Below, one piece after another: positions 1-6,598 of a DNA stretch of 8,866 nt. Location: contig CALNBC010000360.1 in the NCBI GenBank assembly GCA_937874755.1, positions 1-8,866 of the forward strand, in the 5' to 3' direction. The stretch comes from an uncultured Clostridia bacterium (GTDB lineage Bacteria; Bacillota; Clostridia; Christensenellales; CALWSW01). Under the pieces are notes generated by a model that did no database searches, was not told where the DNA came from, and was given only the letters and a program-made list of their open reading frames with translations. The position numbers were made by a program, and so were the translations under genes. Position 1 is the stretch's first letter. Every line of letters begins with the position of its first letter.

Positions 1-1
1 G

Positions 2-460
2 GCAAAGCCCGTCCCCGTCAACCCGAACAACTTAAGGCACGGCCGCTGGGGCGAGATAATCGTCTCCATCGCGGGCGTTACTACCAACCTGATTATCGCG
101 TTTATATTTACGATAGTCTATGTGGCTGTCACACTCTATGCGCCAGTCACCTGGTGGAGCAATATGCTCATCGAATTAAGCATAATAAGCGTGTCGATAA
201 ACCTCGGTTTGCTGGTGTTCAACCTGTTGCCCATACCGCCGCTGGACGGGTATCGCGTCGTAAAGGGGCTTCTCGTCGGAAAGGTGCGCAACATAAACCT
301 TTTCTGGAACATAGAGCGTTACAGCGGCATCATACTGCTGGTCGTGCTGTTTGTGCTCCCAAGGCTGGGTATCACATTTGTCAGCGACTTTATGGGCTGG
401 AGTATAAACGGCATATTTAACTTCTTCTTGAACATCGCATTGGCTCTGTTTGGGGTATAA
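2..460 (+). CDS. Site-2 protease family (peptidase M50) membrane protein, 3' part only
   Basis: This is the C-terminal 152 residues of an intramembrane zinc metalloprotease. The frame is open from the first bases of the window, so the start and the HEXXH zinc motif lie upstream and are not visible. What shows the family is the N-terminal stretch KPVPVNPNNLR..RWGEIIVSIAGVTTNL, which matches the conserved M50B segment ending in a G-x-x-x-N-like helix, and NLLPIPPLDGYRV (about residues 71-83 of the visible part), the second M50 motif whose Asp is a zinc ligand. Most of the rest is hydrophobic membrane helix. Family members of this short type lack a PDZ domain and commonly sit beside scpA-scpB in Firmicutes; their substrates are mostly unknown. 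The stop codon is 9 bases before scpA, so the genes are probably co-transcribed. No gene symbol is justified: it is not clearly RseP or SpoIVFB. Confidence 0.9.
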   Translation, partial: AKPVPVNPNNLRHGRWGEIIVSIAGVTTNLIIAFIFTIVYVAVTLYAPVTWWSNMLIELSIISVSINLGLLVFNLLPIPPLDGYRVVKGLLVGKVRNINLFWNIERYSGIILLVVLFVLPRLGITFVSDFMGWSINGIFNFFLNIALALFGV

Positions 461-469
461 CGCGAAATA

Positions 470-1204
470 ATGTATACCGTTTCGCTGGATAAATTCGAAG
501 GACCGCTAGACCTTTTGCTGCATCTCATCGAAAAAGCCGAGGTGGACATAAAGGATATTTTTGTGAGCGAAATAACGTCGCAATACCTCGAGTACATGGA
601 CCAGTTCGACGAGCTTGAGCCCGAGGCGGCGAGCGAGTTCATCGCCATGGCCGCGACTTTGCTGCTCATCAAGTCCCGCACGCTGCTTCCCAAGCCCGAG
701 CCCGCCCTGACCGAGGAGGAGGATCCCGAAACGGTACTGCTCCGCCAAATCAGGGAGTACAAGCTCTATAAAGAAGCGTCACAGGAGCTGTCCGCGCTTA
801 AGACTACGGCAGACAGGCTCTTTACGAGGTTGCCCGAGGAGTTCCCCAAGTTGCCGTCTAAGGTCGAGCTTAGCGGCGTGTCGCAGGATGCCCTGTACGA
901 AGCGTTTGTGAAGCTGCTGCTCAAATCGGGGCAAAGCGAGCAAGCCGCGCCCGACCGCAGGGTTAACCGCGACGCCTACAACATAGGAGACAAGCTCAAT
1001 TACATCGAAGATGTGCTGTGTGAGCGGGGCAAGGTTCGCTTTTTCGAACTTTTTTCGGAGGACGCCCCGAAGCTCGAACTGATAGTCACATTTATGGCGC
1101 TGCTCGAGCTGCTGGCGGGCGGGGTTGCAAAGGTCAGGCAGGATGAGCTGTTCGGTGAGATAATCATAGCTTCAACGGGTGCGAAAAGGAAGGCTGAGGA
1201 ATGA
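470..1204 (+). CDS. scpA: Segregation and condensation protein A (ScpA, kleisin)
   Basis: ScpA is the kleisin subunit of the bacterial SMC-ScpAB condensin. It bridges the SMC ATPase heads and recruits ScpB in chromosome organisation and segregation. The 244 residues are of normal family length. The N-terminus has the diagnostic sequence LDKFEGPLDLLLHLIEKAEVDI (residues 6-27), followed by the helical SMC-neck-binding region with EFIAMAATLLLIKSRTLLP (residues 56-74). An acidic linker (78-88) follows. The C-terminal winged helix that contacts the other SMC head is at about 175-234, with VRFFELF and TFMALLELL. The start at 470 gives the expected family N-terminus, although no good Shine-Dalgarno site is seen in the 9-base gap after the protease gene, so translation may depend on coupling. 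The end overlaps scpB by four bases. This call is secure. Confidence 0.97.
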   Translation: MYTVSLDKFEGPLDLLLHLIEKAEVDIKDIFVSEITSQYLEYMDQFDELEPEAASEFIAMAATLLLIKSRTLLPKPEPALTEEEDPETVLLRQIREYKLYKEASQELSALKTTADRLFTRLPEEFPKLPSKVELSGVSQDALYEAFVKLLLKSGQSEQAAPDRRVNRDAYNIGDKLNYIEDVLCERGKVRFFELFSEDAPKLELIVTFMALLELLAGGVAKVRQDELFGEIIIASTGAKRKAEE

Positions 1205-1758
1205 TAGAGACGGACAATTTGCGCATAGCCGCAGCTGTGGAGGCGATGCTCTTCGTCGCGGGGGATCCTGTGGCGGTGGGTGACCTGGCAGACGTGCTAG
1301 AGGTGGACAGAACCGCGGTTATAACAGGGTTGGACACCCTCAAGCAAAGGTATTCGGGGGATGACTCGGGGCTGCTCATACGCTTTGTGGACGATAAAGT
1401 CCAGCTTTGCACCGACCCGAAATGGTCGGAGTACGTCGAAAGGCTGCTCCAGCCCATCCATTCAAAGAACCTCTCCCAGTCCATGCTGGAAACGCTCTCC
1501 ATAATAGCGTACAAGCAGCCCGTAACCAGGGCAGAGATAGAAGCCGTGCGCGGCGTTCGCTGCGAATACGCGATAAATCAACTCCAGCAAGCCGAGCTGA
1601 TAGACGTAGTCGGCAGGAAGAATACTGTGGGCAGACCGTCGCTCTTCGGCACTACTGAAAAATTCCTAATGAACTTAGGGCTAAGCAGCATATCCGAGCT
1701 TCCGCGCAGGGAAGAAATATTGAACTCCCAGCAGCAGGAAACCTTCAAACTAGAGTAA
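1201..1758 (+). CDS. scpB: Segregation and condensation protein B (ScpB)
   Basis: ScpB dimerises and binds the central part of ScpA to complete the condensin complex. At 185 residues it is of typical length. Two winged-helix domains are recognisable: residues about 8-75 (IAAAVEAMLFVAGDPV...) and 92-165. The second contains the family signature LETLSIIAYKQPVTRAEIE then VRGV (residues 96-120), and GRPSLFGTTEKFL (144-156). The start ATG overlaps the scpA stop (ATGA at 1201-1204) and has a strong Shine-Dalgarno AAGGAAGG at 1186-1193, seven bases upstream. This arrangement suggests coupled, near-equimolar synthesis with ScpA. It is the last gene of its operon and a hairpin terminator follows 20 bases after the stop. 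Confidence 0.97.
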   Translation: MIETDNLRIAAAVEAMLFVAGDPVAVGDLADVLEVDRTAVITGLDTLKQRYSGDDSGLLIRFVDDKVQLCTDPKWSEYVERLLQPIHSKNLSQSMLETLSIIAYKQPVTRAEIEAVRGVRCEYAINQLQQAELIDVVGRKNTVGRPSLFGTTEKFLMNLGLSSISELPRREEILNSQQQETFKLE

Positions 1759-1778
1759 ACTGAATATTATTAAAAAGA

Positions 1779-1813
1779 AAAACTCGGCAGTATTATTGGC
1801 ACTGCCGAGTTTT
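1779..1813. terminator. Bidirectional intrinsic terminator between scpB and the D,D-carboxypeptidase gene
   Basis: A perfect 13-base inverted repeat (arms 1779-1791 and 1801-1813) with a 9-base loop lies exactly between two convergent stop codons. The arm is AAAACTCGGCAGT. On the plus strand the hairpin ends in TTTT. On the minus strand it is followed by TTTTCTTTTTA, a longer U-tract, so it should work better for the minus-strand gene. That gene's stop codon is only a few bases before the hairpin. Confidence 0.93.
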
Positions 1814-1816
1814 AAC

Positions 1817-3208
1817 TTACTTGCTTCGCTTGTAGAGATAGAAGTTGTGCCCGTCCGCGCAGGAAGGCTGCTTTTGCCTCTTCTTGCGAAGCTTCCTGCC
1901 CAGGCTTGAAAAATTGTATATCAGACCTGCTACAACAACTGCAACTGCTAAGATGAGGAGTATCGTTCCGATGGCAGACGAGCCGCTGTCTTCGGTATTG
2001 GCCGCGATTTCAGTAATCATACTGTTGTCCGTGCTTACTATAGCTGCGTCCCCCGAGGCGAGCACGTCCCTGGAGGCGACGAGGTTGACTACCGCAAAGG
2101 TATTTTCTTCGTAGGTCAGCGCCGCGGTACCCACGACATCACCTTTGTATACGGGTGCGTCCAGATGGTCCGAAAGGTAGTTGACTGTAACGACTATTTT
2201 GTTCGCGTTCTGCTTGAGGGTTGCCAAATCCTCGGTCAAGCCAGAAATCGTCTGGCCGTCCGCGTCGAAGTCCAGGGCGAGCATGCCCGCTTCCGCGTCG
2301 TTCCTGCCGTACCCCGCCACTTGAACCTTGACAGGTGCAAGCTGCAAAGAGGAAAGGGGCATGGAAGTGAGGTTGGCAAAGCCGTAATCTAGCAGTGCCG
2401 CGGTCTCCGTCCACCTGGCCGAGCCGTTTTCCGAAGAGTCGCCCAGCACGACGACCACAAGGGACTTGCCGTCCCTTTCTGCAGAGGTGACCAGGCAGTA
2501 TTTTGCCGCAGAGGTGTTGCCGGTCTTCATGCCCGTAACGCCGCTGTAACCGTCGTCGGGGTCGAGGAACCTGTTAGTGGAGTAAATTTTTTTCTCGCCC
2601 GAGCGCTTGTTTGTGGGCGGAAGGGTGTAAGACCGAGTACCGAGTATCTCCATCAAGGTTTCGTTCTTTGTGCAGGCAACTGCAAGCTTCGCCATATCCG
2701 CAGCGGTGGTGTAATGAGTGTTGTCATTCAGCCCATGAGGGTTGGCAAAATGAGTGTCGTTCATGCCAAGCTCGTGGGCTTTGTTGTTCATGAGGTTGGC
2801 GAAGCCATCTATTGAGCCGCCAAGATAGCACGCCAAAGTCGCCGCCGCGTCGTTCCCCGATGGCAACAGCATTCCGTAAAGCAGGTCTATAGCGCGCACC
2901 TTCTCCTGCTCGACAAGTCCAATAAGCGTATTGTTCTCGGAGAAACGCCGCACCTCGATGCCGACGGTGATTTCCGTTTCGAGGTCGGGAATGTTCTCTA
3001 GTGCAACAAGGGCGGTCATTAGCTTTGTGGTGCTCGCGGGGAACGCCTTGGCAGTGCTGTCCTTCTCGTAGAGCACCGACCCCGAGGAAGTATCCACCAT
3101 TACTACGTTGGCAGATGTTATCTCGCCCGAATACTCGGCAAGAACATTCAGCGGAAGCATAAAAACGACTATTAAAGCTGCGAACAGCGCCGCAAGGTGT
3201 TTTCTCAA
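1817..3208 (-). CDS. D-alanyl-D-alanine carboxypeptidase (peptidase S11, low-molecular-weight PBP)
   Basis: This enzyme removes the terminal D-Ala from peptidoglycan stem pentapeptides outside the membrane and so limits cross-linking. All three penicillin-binding motifs are present (numbering from the TTG at 3208): S59-T-T-K62 with the nucleophile Ser and Lys, S117-G-N119, and K228-T-G230 in GMKTGNTSAAKY. The family stretch HELGMNDTHFANPHGL lies after the SGN. A signal peptide (MRKHLAALF... cleaved after VLA, about residue 24) opens the protein, a PBP5-C-like beta domain spans about 285-380, and a C-terminal TM helix (about 412-432) is followed by a very basic cytoplasmic tail. A TTG at 3223 would add five residues but has no ribosome site. 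The TTG at 3208 has GGGGG eight bases upstream and gives a better signal peptide. It resembles DacF/DacA/DacB, but the paralogue cannot be decided. It is divergent from the two-component operon. Confidence 0.95.
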   Translation of the reverse strand: MRKHLAALFAALIVVFMLPLNVLAEYSGEITSANVVMVDTSSGSVLYEKDSTAKAFPASTTKLMTALVALENIPDLETEITVGIEVRRFSENNTLIGLVEQEKVRAIDLLYGMLLPSGNDAAATLACYLGGSIDGFANLMNNKAHELGMNDTHFANPHGLNDNTHYTTAADMAKLAVACTKNETLMEILGTRSYTLPPTNKRSGEKKIYSTNRFLDPDDGYSGVTGMKTGNTSAAKYCLVTSAERDGKSLVVVVLGDSSENGSARWTETAALLDYGFANLTSMPLSSLQLAPVKVQVAGYGRNDAEAGMLALDFDADGQTISGLTEDLATLKQNANKIVVTVNYLSDHLDAPVYKGDVVGTAALTYEENTFAVVNLVASRDVLASGDAAIVSTDNSMITEIAANTEDSGSSAIGTILLILAVAVVVAGLIYNFSSLGRKLRKKRQKQPSCADGHNFYLYKRSK

Positions 3209-3216
3209 CGGGAATA

Positions 3217-3221
3217 CCCCC
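3217..3221 (-). promoter_or_regulatory. Ribosome binding site choosing the TTG start of the carboxypeptidase
   Basis: GGGGG on the minus strand is separated by eight bases from TTG (3208-3206). The response regulator gene also uses a G-rich site (AAGGGGG). This favours the start at 3208 over the TTG at 3223, which overlaps the site and would leave a leader of only about 13 bases. Confidence 0.55.
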
Positions 3222-3242
3222 AAGATAAGACTGATGTTCCAT

Positions 3243-3271
3243 AGTATACCAACATATCAAAAATTAAGCAA
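3243..3271 (-). promoter_or_regulatory. Sigma-A-like promoter for the D,D-carboxypeptidase gene
   Basis: On the minus strand, TTGCTT (3271-3266) and TATACT (3248-3243) are separated by exactly 17 bases. The -10 is preceded by TGG, giving an extended -10 (TGGTATACT). Transcription would start near 3236, leaving a leader of about 28 bases before the TTG at 3208. Spacing, consensus fit and position agree, but this is a prediction from sequence. Confidence 0.75.
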
Positions 3272-3289
3272 ATTGTAAGACCGTATTAA

Positions 3290-3318
3290 ATGACAGTTCC
3301 GGGGGCTTCTGCTAGAAT
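3290..3318 (+). promoter_or_regulatory. Candidate upstream promoter (P1) of the two-component/GerMN/LCP operon
   Basis: ATGACA (3290-3295) and TAGAAT (3313-3318) are separated by 17 bases. Each hexamer differs from the sigma-A consensus by one base. Transcription would start near 3325, giving a leader of about 70 bases before the regulator's ATG. Confidence 0.6.
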
Positions 3319-3347
3319 AATGTGGTATGGCGGGCAATACACCGTTA

Positions 3348-3356
3348 TGGTATAAT
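3348..3356 (+). promoter_or_regulatory. Candidate downstream promoter (P2) of the operon, extended -10 type
   Basis: TGGTATAAT is a perfect -10 hexamer with the TG extension. No good -35 is seen at 17 or 18 bases upstream, so recognition would rely on the extended -10 or on an activator. Transcription would start near 3363, about 35 bases before the ATG at 3398. The ribosome site AAGGGGG at 3386-3392 lies within the leader. Confidence 0.55.
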
Positions 3357-3397
3357 ATAAGATAATTTAGGCTTTTTATCATTTTAAGGGGGCTATT

Positions 3398-4096
3398 ATG
3401 GCATACAGGTTGTTGCTCGTAGACGATGAGCCGCTAATTCTCAAGGGGCTAAAATTCTCGTTGGAGCAGGACGGCTACGAGACCGAATCCGCTTACGACG
3501 GTGAAGAGGCTGTCAAAAAGTTCGAAGCAGGTGAGTTTGACCTCATCCTGCTGGACGTAATGCTCCCCAAGCTCAGCGGGATAGAAGTCTGCCAGCGCAT
3601 CCGCAGCATATCCGACGTGCCCATTATCATGCTCACCGCCAAGGGCGACGATATGGACAAGATACTTGGTCTCGAGTACGGGGCGGACGATTACATGACC
3701 AAGCCCTTCAACATACTCGAGGTCAAAGCGCGGATAAAGGCGATTTTGCGCCGCGTCTCCAAGGCTGCACCTCCCAAGCAGGAAAATACCGACGAAATCG
3801 CTTCAGGCGGTCTTGTGCTGAACACCCGCAACATCTCCGTCACGCTGGACGGCGAGAATGTCAACCTCACCACCAAGGAGTTCGACATTTTGCGGCTCCT
3901 GATGGAGAGCCCGGGCAAGGTGTTCTCGAGGGAAAACCTGCTCGAGACCATCTGGGGCGTGGAATACATGGGCGATTTGCGTGCGGTGGACGTGCACATC
4001 AACCGCCTGCGCAACAAGATAGAGAAGGACACGAACAAGCCGGAATACATCATGACCAAATGGAAGGCCGGATACTACTTTGCGGAGCACCAGTAA
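3398..4096 (+). CDS. OmpR/PhoB-family response regulator
   Basis: This cytoplasmic transcription factor is activated by phosphorylation from the kinase encoded next to it. At 232 residues it is standard for the family. The receiver domain (about 3-118) has the acidic pair D9-D10, phosphoacceptor D53 in LLDVMLP, the switch T80 and the conserved K102 in TKPF. The winged-helix DNA-binding domain (about 136-230) contains LTTKEFDILRLL (157-168) and the recognition helix around RAVDVHINRLRNKIE (195-209). The C-terminal wing reads KWKAGYYF where most relatives have a Gly two residues before the GY. The gene starts at ATG with AAGGGGG five bases upstream. It is the first gene of the operon and is divergent from the carboxypeptidase gene, a likely place for autoregulation. 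It looks like the MtrA/WalR/PhoP group, but the exact orthologue cannot be named from sequence alone. Confidence 0.96.
   Translation: MAYRLLLVDDEPLILKGLKFSLEQDGYETESAYDGEEAVKKFEAGEFDLILLDVMLPKLSGIEVCQRIRSISDVPIIMLTAKGDDMDKILGLEYGADDYMTKPFNILEVKARIKAILRRVSKAAPPKQENTDEIASGGLVLNTRNISVTLDGENVNLTTKEFDILRLLMESPGKVFSRENLLETIWGVEYMGDLRAVDVHINRLRNKIEKDTNKPEYIMTKWKAGYYFAEHQ
4062..4067 (+). promoter_or_regulatory. Possible ribosome binding site for the kinase TTG start
   Basis: GGAAGG lies inside the end of the regulator gene, 12 bases before the TTG at 4080. The spacing is longer than usual. It matters because the next possible start, ATG at 4122, has no Shine-Dalgarno at all, and an in-frame stop at 4053 rules out anything further upstream. 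Confidence 0.4.
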
Positions 4097-5573
4097 GGCG
4101 TTTTCCACACTGCGCTGGCGCATGGTCGCCAGCTATCTCATTATAACAGTTTTCGGATTCGCCGTGGTATTGTTTTCGATTTCCGCGGTGGTCGAGAATT
4201 ACCTTGTGAACACCCGAGTGAGCGAGCAGCAGCGCGATTTGGACGCTTTGGCATGGTCGCTTTCCTCTTATGTAACCGAGGGCGAAATCGCCGCGATTTA
4301 CAATAAAGCTGTGGAATACAGCCAGAAGCGCTCGGGACGAGTTGTGCTGGTGGACAGAAATGGCGTCGTCCAGGTGGACGCGCTCTCATCGCTAAACGGC
4401 CGCGCCCTCGACCATCAAGAATTGAGTCGCGTGCTTTGGGATGGGGAAACCTCCGCCCACGGCTTCCATAAGCGCAATATAGATGCGAATGTCACAGGCT
4501 TAGCTGCGCTTTGGCAGTCAGTATTCCCCAAAGTCACCTGGGATGTATACTATGTGAGCGCCGTAACAGACGCGTCCGGTGGACTGTACGGCGCGGTGTT
4601 GTTTTCGACCTCCATTCAGGACCTCAAGGACAGTGTTGCGTCCATCCGCACCCAAACCCTCATAGTGCTCGTCGCCGTCGGCGCCGCAATCATGATAGCC
4701 GCTTCCTTCCTGGCGAATTCGGTCACCCGCCCAATAACCGACTTGACCAAGGTCATACGCCGCATGGGCAGGGGCGAGTTCAACCTGCGCGTAAAGGTCA
4801 GCGGCAAGAGCGAGGTGGACGAGCTGGGCAGAACCTTCAACGACATGAGCGAGCGGCTAGAAAACATAGAGCATTTCCGCAGCGAATTCGTATCGAACGC
4901 CTCCCACGAAATCAAGACCCCCTTAGCCACCATGAAGATACTCATCGAGTCCCTGCTCTACCAAGAAAAGCTCGACGAGTCGGTCACCAGAGAGTTCTTG
5001 GGTGATGTCAATAAAGAGATAGACAGGCTGAGCCTCGTCATTAGCGACCTTCTTCGCATGGTGCAGTACGACCAGACCGAGGAAAACCTCCAACCCGAAT
5101 ACGTCTCGGTGGACGAGCTTTGCAGAGAAGCAACCCACAGACTTATGCCGATAGCGATGCAAAAGGGCATAAAGATAGAGAACAAACTCGAGCCGGTATG
5201 CGCCTGGGCAGATCCCGTCAAGCTCGAGCAAGCGCTGTTCAACATTATCGACAATGCGATTAAGTACACCGACGGCGAGGGCACCGTCGAGGTCAATCTG
5301 AGCAAGGAAAACGGCTATGCCCGCATCGCTATAAGCGACCAGGGAATCGGCATACCCGAAAAGGACCTTCCGTATATATTCAACCGCTTTTACAGGGTGG
5401 ACAAGGCGCGCTCCCGCGCCACCGGCGGAACTGGGCTGGGCTTGTCCATAGTCGAAAAGATAGTCAATCTGCACGGCGGGAAAATCCACGCCGAAAGCAC
5501 CGAGGGAAAAGGCACTACCTTTGTCGTTCTGATACCTCTAAAACCCCAAAAGTCGGACAGGAGCCTCACATGA
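4080..5573 (+). CDS. Two-TM sensor histidine kinase with HAMP domain
   Basis: This membrane kinase is the probable partner of the preceding regulator. Order of parts in 497 residues: TM1 (about 16-38), an extracytoplasmic sensor (about 40-188), TM2 (about 191-213), HAMP (about 214-265, with SVTRPITDL), a HisKA dimerisation helix with phospho-acceptor H276 in VSNASHEIKTPL, and the ATPase domain with the N box around N392 (NIIDNAIKYT), G1 (DQGIGIP, 420-426), F box (IFNRFYRVD) and G2 (GGTGLGLS, 449-456). All catalytic boxes are intact. The sensor has VDRNGVVQVD and a late YGAVLFSTS strand, like single-Cache/PAS-like sensors; the ligand is unknown. TTG at 4080 is chosen because it supplies the basic N-terminal tail before TM1. 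It overlaps the regulator by 17 bases. The stop overlaps the next gene by ATGA. Confidence 0.95.
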   Translation: MRSTSKAFSTLRWRMVASYLIITVFGFAVVLFSISAVVENYLVNTRVSEQQRDLDALAWSLSSYVTEGEIAAIYNKAVEYSQKRSGRVVLVDRNGVVQVDALSSLNGRALDHQELSRVLWDGETSAHGFHKRNIDANVTGLAALWQSVFPKVTWDVYYVSAVTDASGGLYGAVLFSTSIQDLKDSVASIRTQTLIVLVAVGAAIMIAASFLANSVTRPITDLTKVIRRMGRGEFNLRVKVSGKSEVDELGRTFNDMSERLENIEHFRSEFVSNASHEIKTPLATMKILIESLLYQEKLDESVTREFLGDVNKEIDRLSLVISDLLRMVQYDQTEENLQPEYVSVDELCREATHRLMPIAMQKGIKIENKLEPVCAWADPVKLEQALFNIIDNAIKYTDGEGTVEVNLSKENGYARIAISDQGIGIPEKDLPYIFNRFYRVDKARSRATGGTGLGLSIVEKIVNLHGGKIHAESTEGKGTTFVVLIPLKPQKSDRSLT

Positions 5574-6598
5574 CCCCCGAAACCAAGAATCTGATCAAGC
5601 TGATTTGCGCCATCGCCTCTGTTGCTGTGGTGCTGATTGCCGCGCTCATTCTTGTCGGAACATTCCCGGGCTCGGGCATTTCAGAAAGCCCGTCAAACAA
5701 CCTCAATCCCGTCCCCCCCGATGCCGATGACACGACTTCTCCCATCGAAACAAATGTTAAACTCTACTTTCGCTATTCAGATACGGATATGCTCGCTTCA
5801 GAAACAAGGCGCATCCAGTCCTATTCCAACCAGCGGGTGGAGCAGGCGGTGCTCATGGAGTTGCTCGCGGGTCCGTCCCAAGGAACGGGGCTCACCAGGG
5901 TAATCGACTCCCAGACGAGGGTCGTCTCCATAAGCAACGAGGGCGATACGCTCGTCGTAACTTTTTCCGAAGAATACCTGCGCCAAAGATCCAACCTGCC
6001 GGACGGGTGGGGGGAGGATGCCGCCCTTCGGGAAGAGGAATACCTTCGCAGGCGGTTGGCTGTTTATTCGGTGGTGAACACGCTGGCGGGCATGGGGGAC
6101 TACTCCCACGTCCAGATATTGATAGATTATAACAACACAGGTATAGGTCAGAAGGTGACCAGGGCGCGATTGGGCTTCACCGAGGATGCGGGCGAACTCA
6201 ACAAGCCGCTTCAACCCCTCGCGTTCAACGAAGCTGTTACGCTGAATGTGGGCAACACGGTGAACGCAGTTTTTCGCGCGCTGACCGCCCACGACTGGCA
6301 GACTGTCTATCTGTTCCTTAGTTCAAAGACCGAAAGCGGACTAAACCGCCCGCTGTACGACACCGTCGCGGGCAGCCTTCAGCAAAGCGCCTCCAGGCTG
6401 TTCAACTACGAGGTGACGGGCGCGGTTTATGGAACGGACGGCAAGCGCGCTGTGGTTTTTCTGAACCTCAATTTCGAGCTGGAAAACGGAACAAAAATCA
6501 GCAAAATTTCCGCCCCCGTCAAGCTGCGTGCGGTAAATGAGATTTGGCTTATAGACCACGACGTGCTTTACGGGCTGTTCACGGAGGCGGGTCAATGA
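5570..6598 (+). CDS. Membrane-anchored GerMN-domain protein with NTF2-like C-terminal domain
   Basis: This 342-residue protein has a short cytoplasmic tail, one TM helix (about 9-31, no lipobox Cys) and a Pro/Asp/Ser linker (32-60), so the bulk is extracytoplasmic. Residues about 63-188 form a GerMN domain (the GerM/LpqB family): a Y-F strand, LLAGPSQGTGLTRVI, GDTLVVTFSEEY, YSVVNTLAGMGDYSHVQILID. Residues about 222-335 have the alternating pattern of an NTF2-like fold (VNAVFRALTAHDWQTVYLFLS ... WLIDHDV), a tentative assignment. GerMN domains are non-enzymatic and are linked to envelope assembly: sporulation and germination in Bacillus GerM, kinase modulation in actinobacterial LpqB. ATG overlaps the kinase stop and AGGAG at 5559-5563 sits six bases upstream. 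A role as accessory to the neighbouring kinase is inferred from position. Confidence 0.85.
   Translation: MTPETKNLIKLICAIASVAVVLIAALILVGTFPGSGISESPSNNLNPVPPDADDTTSPIETNVKLYFRYSDTDMLASETRRIQSYSNQRVEQAVLMELLAGPSQGTGLTRVIDSQTRVVSISNEGDTLVVTFSEEYLRQRSNLPDGWGEDAALREEEYLRRRLAVYSVVNTLAGMGDYSHVQILIDYNNTGIGQKVTRARLGFTEDAGELNKPLQPLAFNEAVTLNVGNTVNAVFRALTAHDWQTVYLFLSSKTESGLNRPLYDTVAGSLQQSASRLFNYEVTGAVYGTDGKRAVVFLNLNFELENGTKISKISAPVKLRAVNEIWLIDHDVLYGLFTEAGQ
6583..6587 (+). promoter_or_regulatory. Ribosome binding site choosing the lipoprotein start at 6595
   Basis: GGAGG lies seven bases before ATG 6595. The frame is open further upstream to a TTG at 6544, but that start would put 17 extra residues in front of the lipoprotein signal, so the ATG is preferred. 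Confidence 0.8.

Noticed and set aside
2724..3260. Second minus-strand frame (178 codons) overlapping the carboxypeptidase start
   Set aside because: It is out of frame with all three penicillin-binding motifs, is rich in Arg/Cys/His typical of shadow frames, and its ATG lies upstream of the predicted transcription start.
3321..3345. Possible hairpin or operator around GTGGTAT ... ATACACC
   Set aside because: The arms pair only with a bulge and mismatches, so it is too weak to call as an inverted repeat.
4923..5489. Long minus-strand open frame (188 codons) inside the kinase gene
   Set aside because: It lies wholly antisense to the conserved HisKA/ATPase region, its translation resembles no family, and no promoter or ribosome site is seen. 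It is a shadow of a GC-biased gene.
5798..6292. Minus-strand frame (164 codons) opposite the GerMN-1 gene
   Set aside because: Antisense to a clear GerMN domain, with no family resemblance and no start signals.
6544..6594. Upstream TTG start extending the lipoprotein by 17 residues
   Set aside because: It would bury the lipoprotein signal behind an Arg-rich extension, and GGAGG is correctly spaced for ATG 6595.
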